From NCBI GenBank assembly GCA_947594855.1, contig CANQEL010000011.1, positions 1-64,000 of the forward strand: 64,000 nt of DNA, given 5' to 3'. The notes beneath the pieces are model-generated. The model was not told the DNA's origin and made no database searches. It saw only the letters and a program-made list of their open reading frames with translations. Position numbers and translations under genes: made by a program. Below are positions 46,788 to 56,772 of this stretch, piece by piece. The number at the start of each line of letters is the position of its first letter. Within the stretch, counting starts at the first letter, position 1. This DNA comes from an uncultured Lachnospiraceae bacterium. Its GTDB lineage: Bacteria; Bacillota; Clostridia; Lachnospirales; Lachnospiraceae.

Positions 46788-49763
46788 TGAAAAAATCCAT
46801 ATCGTATCAACACATTCAGGATTATCTTTTTCATACATATATATCTCAAGCGTTATATAGGAACCATCTTTTTTCATAAACGTATATTCCAGGAAATCCT
46901 TTTTAGCAAGTTCTTCTTTAAGGAATCCGTAGTCGCACATTTTAATAAAATTATCCCGGTACTGTTCGTCTATATACTGCTCCATATACATTCTTATCGC
47001 TTTTTGATACGTATTGTTGCTGTGCCGCAGTATGCCTGCAAAATACTCCGGAATATATATATACCTTATTTCGTCTGTAACCATGTTCACAAAATATACT
47101 CCCTTATATTTTGGCGCGATTATCTTAAGGAACTGCTCGGCGTCCTTCTTTTTCATAAGTATTTCCTCAAGCTTATGATTAAGCGTGCGCTGCTGCCTCT
47201 CTTTTCCGTTTTCCATATAGTATCTGTGCTTATCCGCCCGCATATTCTCTTCGGCCTGATTAATAAGCTCCTGAAGGTCATTGCAGTCATCATTCCACAT
47301 GATTCCGACAGATATGCCATATTCTTTATGCATAAGCTCATCTTTTATTTTACCTACAGAGCACAGTATATCAGCATACTCTTTATTAAAACATAATATA
47401 ACAAATTCATCTCCGCCTATACGGTATACTTTTGCCTTTGCGAAATATCTCTGTATGGTATCGGCTATGTAACAAAGCATCTCGTCGCCGGCTTTATGTC
47501 CCAGATGGTTATTAAGCTCATGAAGCCCTATCGCATCCATATACACGCAAGCCACCGAATTAAAGCTTTCTTCGGAGAACTCTATTATATCATTCTCAAA
47601 CCTGCTTCTGTTATATACCTTTGTAAGAGCATCATAATTGCTCATATACTCAAGCTGCCTTCTCTGATACAGCTCGGCGACGTGCTCGTCATGTATGTCT
47701 CTTACATATATCATAACAACCTGATTATCATCCGTATATCCGGTATCCTTAAATATCTCAAGTATAACCCACCTGTACATATCGCCATACTTGCGTCTGT
47801 AACGAAGCCCAAGCCTGTAATTGCCATTCTTAAAATGAGCCCTCAGATTATTAATGTCCGTGATTTCTAAGAATTTCTTTCTGTCCCTCTTATATATATT
47901 TTCAGACATACCAAACGTGGTGAACCATTCCGAACACTTATGGATTGCGCCGTGCGCCAGCGCGCTCTCCTTATCGGCAACCTTTATGACTTCAAATGTA
48001 TCGTCAGTAAGATTGCCTTTCAGTATCTTAAAATATATATCTGTAATCGCCTTTACCATTTCCTTATGGATGCCATTATTTTCTGCAGATTCTTCACCCG
48101 TTCCAAAAGTCATATTTTTAAGCGATTCCTGTTTCTTAATATATACTCCGCTGTCATCCACATTATCAACATTCTGAAGAAGTTTTTCCATCTGCTCTAT
48201 AGGCATGGGCCTGTAGAAATAATATCCCTGCCCATATGCGCAGCCAAGAGCCGTAAGCACATCCACATGAATCTTATTCTCTACTCCTTCGGCTATTACC
48301 CACATATCCATTGCATGAGCCATCCTCAGAACGGATTCCAGTATATTGCGTCCTCTTTTCAGATTGCTTTCATCAAGGTCAAGAAACTTCATATCCATCT
48401 TCAGAATATCTATATTGATATCTTTTAATATATTAAGCGATGAATATCCGCTTCCAAAATCATCTAAAAGTATCCGAAATCCCATATCGTGAAGCCTGTT
48501 CACCATATCCTTAAGAATGTCGCTGTTCTTGGCAAATTCAGTTTCCGTAATCTCCACCGCAAGGTTATCTGAACCTATCTCATATTTATCAGTAAGTTCC
48601 TTAAGATATGTTGGCACATCCATCGACTTAATGTCTATAATGGAAATATTTACTGATACCGGAACGACTTTTAAGCCCTCTTCTTTCCAGTGTTTAATCT
48701 CTTTGCATACTTTTTCCCACACATATTTATCAAGTTCAACAATCAGGCCGCTTTCTTCAAGGATAGGTATATATTCTGCCGGAGGAAGAAGCCCCTGCTT
48801 GGGATGAATCCATCTTACCAGCGCTTCCATACTCACAATCTTTCCTGTAGTAATATCGCATTTAGGCTGTAGAAAAAACGTGAATTCCTCATTTTCAAGG
48901 CCTCTTCGTATACCGTTGAAAATTCTCTGTTTTTTCTTTATATCCTGTTCCATGTCACTGCTGAAATAACATATGCTCTTGTCATAGCGTGTCTTTGCGA
49001 TATCGGATGCTATCTGTGCATTATTACACATCGCATCCACATCTTCATCGCCCTGCTCAATAATATATATGCCGACTACGGGCGCAAATCCCGCCTTCTG
49101 TTCATATACCGCCACATACTCATACACGGTATTATATAACTGCTCTATAAGATTCTTGTCATCCGGCATGAATATCATAAAGTCATCGGAGCCGAAATAT
49201 CCTCCTATGCTTTCAGATATTCTTTCAAGCTCCCGTATGTAACGTCCTATCTTCTTTAATATAAAATCTCCGGCTTCCTGTCCGTAAACCTCGTTATACA
49301 GTTTGAACTGCTTAATATCCATTGATACTATGCATTTTCCCTCTACGCCGTGCTTTTTGATATAATCCGACACCTGTTCCATGAAGTACTTTTTAAGCAA
49401 AAGTCCCGTCACGGAATCTTTTATATATATATCCGTGTAAATACCGTTTTCCATAATACTGGTGCCATATTCTTCTACTTCTTTCAGATTAAGTATCGTA
49501 TATGCATCCTTATCTTCCCTGTTCAGGTATATACATTCAACATCCAGCCATTTGCCCAGTGCATCGCAGAAAACTGCGCTTCGTCTTTTATTTCCCTTTT
49601 TGGGGCAGTGCTGGCACGGCCGCTCTTCGCATCTCAGACACTCATAACAGTATTTACCTGTTTCAAGCCGTGGAAAATATTGTTCTAATCCCTTATCAAA
49701 ATATATAATTCTGTAATCATTATCAACAATATATGTAGCGCTTCCATTCTTTCCGTTCAGCAT
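46764..49763 (-). CDS. PAS-GGDEF-EAL-PAS-GGDEF c-di-GMP signalling protein
   Basis: A 999-residue soluble protein. Order: an N-terminal PAS-like domain with five cysteines (C39, C42, C45, C50, C53), a degenerate GGDEF (GSDDF at 191-195), an EAL domain with EAL at 313-315, ITETE near 405, DDFGSGYSSL near 434 and the EGVEN and GQGYYFYRPM blocks, a PAS-like domain (about 570-690), a second GGDEF with intact GGDEF at 783-787, and a C-terminal PAS-like domain (about 890-999). Phosphodiesterase and cyclase activities are both possible. ATG 49763 follows AAGGGG with good spacing; the GTG at 49772 does not. No membrane segment is seen. Confidence 0.92.
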   Translation of the reverse strand: MLNGKNGSATYIVDNDYRIIYFDKGLEQYFPRLETGKYCYECLRCEERPCQHCPKKGNKRRSAVFCDALGKWLDVECIYLNREDKDAYTILNLKEVEEYGTSIMENGIYTDIYIKDSVTGLLLKKYFMEQVSDYIKKHGVEGKCIVSMDIKQFKLYNEVYGQEAGDFILKKIGRYIRELERISESIGGYFGSDDFMIFMPDDKNLIEQLYNTVYEYVAVYEQKAGFAPVVGIYIIEQGDEDVDAMCNNAQIASDIAKTRYDKSICYFSSDMEQDIKKKQRIFNGIRRGLENEEFTFFLQPKCDITTGKIVSMEALVRWIHPKQGLLPPAEYIPILEESGLIVELDKYVWEKVCKEIKHWKEEGLKVVPVSVNISIIDIKSMDVPTYLKELTDKYEIGSDNLAVEITETEFAKNSDILKDMVNRLHDMGFRILLDDFGSGYSSLNILKDINIDILKMDMKFLDLDESNLKRGRNILESVLRMAHAMDMWVIAEGVENKIHVDVLTALGCAYGQGYYFYRPMPIEQMEKLLQNVDNVDDSGVYIKKQESLKNMTFGTGEESAENNGIHKEMVKAITDIYFKILKGNLTDDTFEVIKVADKESALAHGAIHKCSEWFTTFGMSENIYKRDRKKFLEITDINNLRAHFKNGNYRLGLRYRRKYGDMYRWVILEIFKDTGYTDDNQVVMIYVRDIHDEHVAELYQRRQLEYMSNYDALTKVYNRSRFENDIIEFSEESFNSVACVYMDAIGLHELNNHLGHKAGDEMLCYIADTIQRYFAKAKVYRIGGDEFVILCFNKEYADILCSVGKIKDELMHKEYGISVGIMWNDDCNDLQELINQAEENMRADKHRYYMENGKERQQRTLNHKLEEILMKKKDAEQFLKIIAPKYKGVYFVNMVTDEIRYIYIPEYFAGILRHSNNTYQKAIRMYMEQYIDEQYRDNFIKMCDYGFLKEELAKKDFLEYTFMKKDGSYITLEIYMYEKDNPECVDTIWIFSEKEDAPD

Positions 49764-49813
49764 ATTTTTCACCCCTTAACAGAAAACTCTCCCCATATTA
49801 TATATATAATCTT

Positions 49814-50281
49814 TTATTTATATTCCTGAGACGTTATCAGCTCGCCGCTCTCAGAATAATATTCTACAACCACTGCTTCAGCGTCGGGCACTGACTCTTT
49901 AAGCGAAGACAACACACCCTCAAAAGTTGGAGCCATCGCTTCCATTGACGCATCAAGCGCTTCTTTCATTACATCAATTTCGCCTACATCATTAATATAT
50001 ATATACTTATATACAAGAGAATTATCTCTTGCCTCAACTGCCATCTCAAGACCTGATTCTTTCATTGAATCCGACATCTCATCAATCTGTGGCTGCATAT
50101 TTGTTATAAAATCATCAAGCGTGGAAACCTCAGTAGTCTCTGTATCTTCAGCAGCTTCCGGAGCTTCAGTAGTTTCCGGAGTCTCAGTTTCCTGTCCGGA
50201 AGAACCCCCGCAGCCTGCTATAGATAAAAATAACGCTGCAATAAGTGTAATGCCCGTTATTTTCCTTATCAATTTTTTCAT
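49814..50281 (-). CDS. DUF4854-like lipoprotein
   Basis: A 155-residue lipoprotein with a signal peptide and lipobox LSIAGC (Cys24), then an acidic Thr/Glu-rich linker (about 30-55) and a small folded domain (about 55-155) with alternating strands and helices. It resembles the small DUF4854-type lipoproteins common in Lachnospiraceae; function is unknown. GGAGG lies before the ATG. It is downstream of tRNA-Leu. Confidence 0.7.
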   Translation of the reverse strand: MKKLIRKITGITLIAALFLSIAGCGGSSGQETETPETTEAPEAAEDTETTEVSTLDDFITNMQPQIDEMSDSMKESGLEMAVEARDNSLVYKYIYINDVGEIDVMKEALDASMEAMAPTFEGVLSSLKESVPDAEAVVVEYYSESGELITSQEYK

Positions 50282-50306
50282 ATAAACTTTGCCTCCACAA
50301 ATAATA

Positions 50307-50340
50307 TGTGGCTATATTACTGATTAATAACATAGCCACA
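50307..50340 (-). terminator. Hairpin after tRNA-Leu
   Basis: A 9-bp stem TGTGGCTAT/ATAGCCACA (50307-50315 with 50332-50340) directly after the tRNA, with TATTATTTG following on the minus strand. Confidence 0.5.
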
Positions 50341-50341
50341 A

Positions 50342-50427
50342 TGCCGGCAACGGGAATCGAACCCGTACAGGTGTTACCACCCGCAGGATTTTAAGTCCTG
50401 TGCGTCTGCCAGTTCCGCCACACCGGC
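50342..50427 (-). tRNA. tRNA-Leu (anticodon TAA)
   Basis: An 86-base tRNA with a 7-bp acceptor stem GCCGGTG/TGCCGGC and discriminator A. The anticodon stem CAGGA/TCCTG encloses the loop CTTAAAA (anticodon TAA at 50393-50391). It has a long variable arm typical of class II tRNAs and a T-arm ACGGG-TTCGATT-CCCGT. CCA is not encoded. It has its own promoter at 50453-50481. Confidence 0.96.
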
Positions 50428-50452
50428 ATCCTTTTTTACCATGAACAGTAAT

Positions 50453-50481
50453 AGTATATCAATATGAGTCAAAAAGTTCAA
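50453..50481 (-). promoter_or_regulatory. tRNA-Leu promoter
   Basis: TTGAAC (50481-50476), 17-base spacer, TATACT (50458-50453) with a TGA upstream. It overlaps the stop of the upstream GH13 gene. Confidence 0.6.
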
Positions 50482-52544
50482 GTAATATTTTTCATATTTT
50501 TAATTATAACCGCCGATACAGGCGGAAGCACAAAGTCCATATATCCGTTATATACATAATAGCTTACTGCATTTAATGAAAATCCCTCTCTGTATGAAGC
50601 TATAAGTAATACCATCTGTATATCTTCAGTAATTCCAAGTTTCCATGCAGGAACATGCATATTCTTTTCCTCTTCCGATATATTGGCCGCTATAACAAAT
50701 GCCTCCCGTGTATTAAACCTTCCAAAGCACAATATATTTTTCTCCAGATTAAGAAATACCAGGGAACCTGTTCTGAGCGCATCATAATCCCTGTGGATTC
50801 TTATTGCTTCCTTATGAAAAAGAATTAGCTCTTTATCCTCCCTGCCCCATGGATATGTCCTTCTGTTATCCGGGTCAGTAAAACCACACAAGCCTGCTTC
50901 ATCGCCATAATAAACGGTCGGCGCCCCCGGCCATGTCATCTGCACAATTACTGCTGCTCTCATTATTGCAGGACATATTCCCGCTTCCGCCATGTGCGCC
51001 CCAACGGTTTCCGTTCTGCCTACAATATGATTTGTTCTTGTAAGAAATCTTGAATGGTCATGATTAGACAGCTCGTTCATTGCCGAATACAAAGACGGAG
51101 TAGTCATATTAAGCATATTATAGCGCATTGCGTTATAAAAAGCATCCGCATTACCTATAAGGTCTTCCCTATATTCATCACTATGTTTCTCCATACCGGT
51201 AAAGAACCACGAAACAGGCTCCATAAATGCATCATAATTCATTACCGTATCCCATTCATCACCTTTGAGCCATTCCCTTGCGCTTCCATAATGCTCGGCA
51301 AGGATTACTGCATCAGGGTTGGCGCTTTTTACACTTTCCCTGAATGCTTTCCAGAATTTGTGATTATACTCGTCGCTGTATCCAAGGTCTGCCGCGACAT
51401 CCAGCCTCCAGCCATCTGCATTATAAGGCGGAGACACCCACTTCGCCGCTATTTTCATAATATAATGGAAAAGCAGCGGTGATTCTTCATAGTTCAATTT
51501 GGGAAGCGTATTATGTCCCCACCATCCGTCATATTTTTCATTATACGGCCAGTTTTCTTCAAAAAATTTGAAAAAAGTTCTGTACGGACTGTCTGCGCTT
51601 ACATATGCTCCTTTTTTATAATCAGCCTGATTTTCATATATTCTTTCTCTGTCAAGCCATTTATTAAAAGAGCCGCAATGATTAAAGACGCCATCCAGTA
51701 TGACGCGCATCCCTTTTTCATGCGCCTTTTGTACAAGTTCTGCAAAAAGCTCGTTTCCAGCTTCAAGATTTCTTTTATCCGTTACTCTTTTTATATATTT
51801 CTCAGCTTTTTTATTGTCGTTATTATATGGTTCAAGAACCTGACCCTCATCAACAACAATTTTTCCAAAATGAGGGTCTACATAATCGTAATCCTGTATA
51901 TCATATTTATGATTGGATGGGGAAATAAATATAGGATTAAGGTATAAAACCTCTATGCCAAGTTCTTTAAAATAATCCAGATTTTTTATAACTCCTGCCA
52001 AATCCCCGCCATAAAATTCCCTGACATCCATAGTTTTCGGAAGTCTGTACCAGTCATCTGCTTTTGATACATGTTCGTCAATATAACTATATTCATCATT
52101 AACTACATCATTACTTTTATCGCCATTACAAAACCTGTCAACAAATATCTGATACATTACCGCGCCCTTTGCCCATTCAGGCACATCAAAGCCCGGTATT
52201 ATCTGAAAGTCGGCATATTCAGTCCTTTCGTGCTGTACCCCCAGCCTGTTATAAAACAGGATTCTGTCTGCATAATGCATTTCAAAATAATAGCTTACTT
52301 CCTCTTTTTCCAAATGTATTACGGTTTCGTAATAATCAAATAACCTGTCGCTTTGCACAATTTTCATTATATGCCTTGTATCTTTTCCAACAAGATATAC
52401 CTTGTCTATATCCGAATGTCCTGTTCTAACCCTTATCTTTACTTTGTCATAAGGTTTCGGCTCCGCAGGATTTCTGAACATTTCTGTTCCATCGCTGTAT
52501 ATGGCTTCAAAATTAATATCATATTTGTCATGTGAATTATCCAA
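50478..52544 (-). CDS. Intracellular GH13 alpha-glucan hydrolase (neopullulanase/maltogenic amylase type)
   Basis: A 688-residue GH13 enzyme with an N-terminal beta domain (about 1-115, CBM34-like) followed by the TIM barrel. Conserved blocks are VILDGVFNH (region I), GWRLDVA with the nucleophile Asp382 (region II), ILAEHYG with the acid/base Glu417 (region III) and LSNHDHSRF with Asp496 (region IV). There is no signal peptide, so it acts on imported maltodextrins or glycogen in the cytoplasm. The start is TTG, nine bases after AAGGAG; the nearby ATG is out of frame. Confidence 0.9.
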   Translation of the reverse strand: MDNSHDKYDINFEAIYSDGTEMFRNPAEPKPYDKVKIRVRTGHSDIDKVYLVGKDTRHIMKIVQSDRLFDYYETVIHLEKEEVSYYFEMHYADRILFYNRLGVQHERTEYADFQIIPGFDVPEWAKGAVMYQIFVDRFCNGDKSNDVVNDEYSYIDEHVSKADDWYRLPKTMDVREFYGGDLAGVIKNLDYFKELGIEVLYLNPIFISPSNHKYDIQDYDYVDPHFGKIVVDEGQVLEPYNNDNKKAEKYIKRVTDKRNLEAGNELFAELVQKAHEKGMRVILDGVFNHCGSFNKWLDRERIYENQADYKKGAYVSADSPYRTFFKFFEENWPYNEKYDGWWGHNTLPKLNYEESPLLFHYIMKIAAKWVSPPYNADGWRLDVAADLGYSDEYNHKFWKAFRESVKSANPDAVILAEHYGSAREWLKGDEWDTVMNYDAFMEPVSWFFTGMEKHSDEYREDLIGNADAFYNAMRYNMLNMTTPSLYSAMNELSNHDHSRFLTRTNHIVGRTETVGAHMAEAGICPAIMRAAVIVQMTWPGAPTVYYGDEAGLCGFTDPDNRRTYPWGREDKELILFHKEAIRIHRDYDALRTGSLVFLNLEKNILCFGRFNTREAFVIAANISEEEKNMHVPAWKLGITEDIQMVLLIASYREGFSLNAVSYYVYNGYMDFVLPPVSAVIIKNMKNIT

Positions 52545-52582
52545 TTCATTCCACTCCTTGTTATCATTTGGTTATACAACGT

Positions 52583-52612
52583 AAAACAGGATAGCTCGCA
52601 CTATCCTGTTTT
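52583..52612 (-). terminator. Hairpin between ftsH and the GH13 gene
   Basis: A perfect 12-bp stem (52583-52594 with 52601-52612, loop of 6). On the minus strand it ends in TTTT then ACG. It lies about 220 bases after ftsH; the rest of this 290-base gap is AT-rich with no feature I can support. Confidence 0.55.
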
Positions 52613-52834
52613 GGAGAAGGTATTTTTGTTACTTATGGGGTGTAGCAAAAACTATATAATGTATTGGGGTTTACGATATGAAGTATATCACCATACCATA
52701 AAACAGTGTGCACAAACTTTTTATTTTTTTTCAATTTTCTTTGTGAATAATCACTATACAATTATGCGTTTTTGTTATTTATGTGATATTTTACTCCCAA
52801 ATATACGATTTGCTTTGTGATTATTACCAAAAAA

Positions 52835-54685
52835 CTACACGGTTTCAATTTCCCTGCCGTCAAATAACGCCTCAAATTCCTCTCTGCCGATACGTTCTTT
52901 TTCAAGCAGAAGATTGGCGCATCTTTCAAGTACGTCAATGTAGTTATTGAGAATATCCTTTGCTTTTTTATAACATTCATCAATAATTTTCTTTACTTCC
53001 TCATCAATAACAGCCGCCACGCTTTCACTGAATCCCTTTGTATGTCCAAAATCCCTTCCTATAAACACTTCATCGTCATCATCATAGTTAATCATTCCGA
53101 TTCTGTCTGAGAAACCATATTTTGTAACCATATTGGTTGCAATTGCCGTCGCCTGCTTGATATCCTGGGAAGCTCCTGTGGTAATATCATCAAATACAAT
53201 TTCTTCTGCAATCCTTCCTCCAAGGCTTACAATTATATGCTGTAACATTCTTCCCTTTGTTTCAAATGTTTCATCTTTTTCAGGAAGAGGCATTGTATAT
53301 CCTGCTGCCCCAAGCCCTGTAGGAATAATGGATACCGTATGCACAGGACCAACATCGGGAAGCACATGGAATAATATTGCATGGCCCGATTCATGATACG
53401 CAGTTATCCTCTTATCTTTATCTGATACTATCCTGCTTCGTTTCTCAGGTCCTATGCCCACCTTTATAAATGATTTCATTATGTCTTCCTGTATTATATA
53501 TGCACGGTTCGCCTTTGCCGCGCATATTGCCGCCTCATTGAGCAGGTTCTCAAGATCTGCGCCTGTCATTCCGGCAGTCGTCTGCGCTATATTTTTAAGG
53601 TCAACGTCTTCTCCTAAAGGCTTATTTTTAGCATGGACTTTAAGTATATCTTCCCTGCCGCGTACATCCGGCCTGCCAACCTCAACTCTCCTGTCAAATC
53701 TGCCCGGACGGAGTATTGCAGGGTCCAGAATATCTATACGGTTAGTCGCCGCCATTACAATAATTCCTTCATTGATTCCAAATCCATCCATTTCCACAAG
53801 CAGCTGGTTTAATGTCTGTTCCCTCTCGTCATGTCCGCCGCCAAGCCCTGTTCCTCTTCTCCTGCCGACAGCATCTATTTCGTCTATAAAAACTATGCAT
53901 GGTGAATGTTTCTTAGCTTCTGAAAAAAGATCCCTTACACGTGATGCGCCGACACCAACAAACATTTCCACAAAGTCAGAACCAGATATACTGAAGAACG
54001 GCACGCCTGCTTCACCCGCTACTGCTTTTGCAAGAAGCGTCTTTCCTGTTCCCGGAGGTCCTACCATAATAACTCCCTTAGGGATTCTTGCCCCCAGAGT
54101 GGTATATTTCTTAGGTGATTTAAGAAAATCTACTATCTCCTCAAGCTGTTCCTTTTCTTCAACAAGTCCTGCAACATCTTTAAATGTCTTGCTTTTTTCA
54201 TCCGGCGCCATCATCTTTGCCTGGCTTTTTCCAAAATTCATCAGTCTAGAATTGCCCCCGCCATTCTGCGCGCTCATCATCGAGAACAAAAATATTACCG
54301 CTATAAACACCAGAATATATGGAATTACAGTAACCCACCATGGAGTTTTTTCTATTGCTTTTGTCATATAATTAAAAGAATCTCGGTATTCAGGATTCTG
54401 GGACAGCTCATAAAGCTTGTTTTCCACTTCACTGACATCGGTTGAATAATACACTTCCGTATTATCTGAATCCCTGTACTTTACCTGAACTTTTCCTGCC
54501 GGTGTGTTCTGGTCCTGCGATATAGTTACCGACGAAACCTTCTTTTCACTTATATCCCTTACAAGATCCGATGTGTTATACCTGTTAAGCTGGTTGGTTC
54601 CCATAGTACCTGACAGATACAACAGCAATATAGGTATCAATATTAAAATCAGGAAAAATCCATTTCCTCTCATTTGTCTTTTCAA
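52835..54685 (-). CDS. ftsH: ATP-dependent zinc metalloprotease FtsH
   Basis: Membrane AAA protease of 616 residues for quality control and regulator turnover. It has two membrane segments (about 9-27 and 115-137), AAA domain with Walker A GPPGTGKT (209-216), Walker B IVFIDEID and the SRH with [15 protein letters not shown], and the protease site HESGH (431-435). The start is TTG with AGGAGG seven bases upstream; the first ATG is too far. It is last in spoIIE-tilS-hpt-ftsH. Confidence 0.96.
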   Translation of the reverse strand: MKRQMRGNGFFLILILIPILLLYLSGTMGTNQLNRYNTSDLVRDISEKKVSSVTISQDQNTPAGKVQVKYRDSDNTEVYYSTDVSEVENKLYELSQNPEYRDSFNYMTKAIEKTPWWVTVIPYILVFIAVIFLFSMMSAQNGGGNSRLMNFGKSQAKMMAPDEKSKTFKDVAGLVEEKEQLEEIVDFLKSPKKYTTLGARIPKGVIMVGPPGTGKTLLAKAVAGEAGVPFFSISGSDFVEMFVGVGASRVRDLFSEAKKHSPCIVFIDEIDAVGRRRGTGLGGGHDEREQTLNQLLVEMDGFGINEGIIVMAATNRIDILDPAILRPGRFDRRVEVGRPDVRGREDILKVHAKNKPLGEDVDLKNIAQTTAGMTGADLENLLNEAAICAAKANRAYIIQEDIMKSFIKVGIGPEKRSRIVSDKDKRITAYHESGHAILFHVLPDVGPVHTVSIIPTGLGAAGYTMPLPEKDETFETKGRMLQHIIVSLGGRIAEEIVFDDITTGASQDIKQATAIATNMVTKYGFSDRIGMINYDDDDEVFIGRDFGHTKGFSESVAAVIDEEVKKIIDECYKKAKDILNNYIDVLERCANLLLEKERIGREEFEALFDGREIETV

Positions 54686-54723
54686 ACTGCAACCTCCTGA
54701 TATGTTTTATTTATAATAATTTT

Positions 54724-55254
54724 TTAATCTTCCTCAAAATTCAATATTCCTATATATGGAAGATTACGGTAACGCTGCGCATAATCAAGACCAAAACCCA
54801 CAACAAACCTGTCTTCAATCTCAAATCCGTTATAGTCAGCCTTTACCGGATATTCCCTGCGGGAAGGTTTGTCAAGCAGCGTACATACAGAAATGCCTGC
54901 CGGGTTCTTTGTTTTAAGATATTCTATAAGCCTTGACAGCGTTCTTCCGGAATCCAGTATATCCTCGATTATCATTATATGCTTTCCTGTCACAGGCGAA
55001 TCAAGATCTTTTATTATTTTTATCTGTCCCGAACTCTCAGTCCCGTCGCCATAACTTGAAACCTGCATAAAATCAATTTCCACCGGAACCGTAAGCCTCT
55101 TGGCAAGTTCACATGTAAAAAATATACTTCCCTTAAGAATACATATTATATGCAAAGTCTCTCCCTTATAATCATTATTAATCTTAAACGCCAATTCATC
55201 AATACGTGTCTTAAGTTCCGCTTCTGAAATAAATATTTCTACCGTTTCTTTCAT
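54724..55254 (-). CDS. hpt: Hypoxanthine phosphoribosyltransferase
   Basis: Purine salvage enzyme of 176 residues that joins hypoxanthine or guanine with PRPP. The PRPP motif IMIIEDILDSGRTL is present, with the ILKGSIFFTCELAKRL strand and the DRFVVGFGLDYAQRYRNLPYIG C-terminal loop region in outline. It lies between tilS and ftsH, the standard Firmicute order. Confidence 0.96.
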   Translation of the reverse strand: MKETVEIFISEAELKTRIDELAFKINNDYKGETLHIICILKGSIFFTCELAKRLTVPVEIDFMQVSSYGDGTESSGQIKIIKDLDSPVTGKHIMIIEDILDSGRTLSRLIEYLKTKNPAGISVCTLLDKPSRREYPVKADYNGFEIEDRFVVGFGLDYAQRYRNLPYIGILNFEED

Positions 55255-55274
55255 AACATCCTCTTTTCTGCATA

Positions 55275-56714
55275 TTATTCAAAACTTATCTCAAGTACCG
55301 TTTTCGTATTGTCATCAACATAATAGTTCTCACCGGCGCGTCCTCCAATAACAGACAAAATACGGCTGTCTTCCGCTACCAGCGCAACACTCATGCGATA
55401 TTGCCTGGGAATCCTGCAATCAATCATATGCCTTTTAAGCTTCTTGGTTCCTCCCCGGCAAAGAGTAAAATAATCATTTTCACATGGGCGCCGTATACTC
55501 AGTTTACTCTTGATTTTATCATAATCAAACCATTTTGTACAATTATTTTTAGGAATATCCATAGTATCTGAATTATAATTTTTTACAGATAAATTTATGC
55601 TTAAACTTTCGCGTAATATTTTCTCTTCCGGAAGATATATGTTATCAAGCCGGATACTTGCAGGATTATCTGCCAAATCTTCTTTGTATATAATATATTC
55701 AAAATCCTTATCGTTCTTATCTTCCGGACATTCGCCGTCTTTTTTTATTATTAAAATATTATATTCCTTCTCAGCACACAGTCCATAAGGAAGGCTTATC
55801 CTTTTCCCCGTTTCCATTGACGCCAGTTGCATTACCGAATCTATATGATACGTAGTAATATCCTTAAGACTGTCCGAATTTGCGCATATCATTCTTCTTA
55901 TAAGCTCTCTTGCCCCTGCCTCATGGATTTTCAGCACTGCATCACAGGATACGCGGGCAAATCCTTCTCCTTCTTCTACATATTCCTTATACAGCCTGTC
56001 TGTTTCAGCATCAAGCCATTCATATACCTGCCTGAGATTGTGCGCCAGCGCGTCTATATGCGCCACCGCGCCTGAATTAATAGATTCCAGTTCAGGAATT
56101 ACATTAATCCTGATACGGTTTCTGTCATAATCCGTACTTCTGTTGGTTATATCTTCTCTGTAATCCTGTCCTATATTTTTAAGATATTCAATAATCTCAT
56201 TTCTTTCAAGGCACATAAGGGGCCTTATAATATTATCCCTTTTTGCATCCATGCCTAAAAGACCTTTTATTCCTGTTCCCCTGCACATTCTGAAAAGAAT
56301 CGTTTCCACCTGGTCATTTTTGTGATGCGCTACTGCAATTTTATCTGCGCCCAGTGCCAACCTTTCTTCCTCAAATACCTTATATCTTATATGCCTGCCT
56401 GCCTCTTCAACAGTCATATCCATATCTTTTGCAATTTGTTTTACGGAGCAGCAATAGCCCTTAAACGGTATATTATATTTCCCCGCAAGTTCCTCTGCAA
56501 ACCTCTCGTCGGCTACCGCGTCATCTTTCCTTATCCCATGGTTTACATGTACTGCATACAACGAAAGCCTGTATTCATGCTTCAGATATTCAAGTATGCG
56601 AAAAAGGCATACCGAGTCGGCACCTCCTGAGAGACCTATGATTATCTTATCACCGGCGGAGATTAAATTATTTTCTTCTATAAATGTCCTGACTTTATCG
56701 GCAAACATGTCCAT
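55275..56714 (-). CDS. tilS: tRNA(Ile)-lysidine synthetase
   Basis: Modifies C34 of tRNA-Ile2 to lysidine so that it reads AUA. The PP-loop ATPase motif SGGADS is at residues 29-34, with VNHGIRKDDA and AHHKNDQVETILFR following. The C-terminal TilS domains continue to the end (LKRHMIDCRIPRQYR in outline). ATG 56714 with GGAGAG upstream is chosen; a longer frame to 56807 has no site. Confidence 0.94.
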   Translation of the reverse strand: MDMFADKVRTFIEENNLISAGDKIIIGLSGGADSVCLFRILEYLKHEYRLSLYAVHVNHGIRKDDAVADERFAEELAGKYNIPFKGYCCSVKQIAKDMDMTVEEAGRHIRYKVFEEERLALGADKIAVAHHKNDQVETILFRMCRGTGIKGLLGMDAKRDNIIRPLMCLERNEIIEYLKNIGQDYREDITNRSTDYDRNRIRINVIPELESINSGAVAHIDALAHNLRQVYEWLDAETDRLYKEYVEEGEGFARVSCDAVLKIHEAGARELIRRMICANSDSLKDITTYHIDSVMQLASMETGKRISLPYGLCAEKEYNILIIKKDGECPEDKNDKDFEYIIYKEDLADNPASIRLDNIYLPEEKILRESLSINLSVKNYNSDTMDIPKNNCTKWFDYDKIKSKLSIRRPCENDYFTLCRGGTKKLKRHMIDCRIPRQYRMSVALVAEDSRILSVIGGRAGENYYVDDNTKTVLEISFE

Positions 56715-56772
56715 TACAGGCTCTCCTTCTTTGGTATTTCTATGTAAATATAACATATCCCTGTAATTAATT

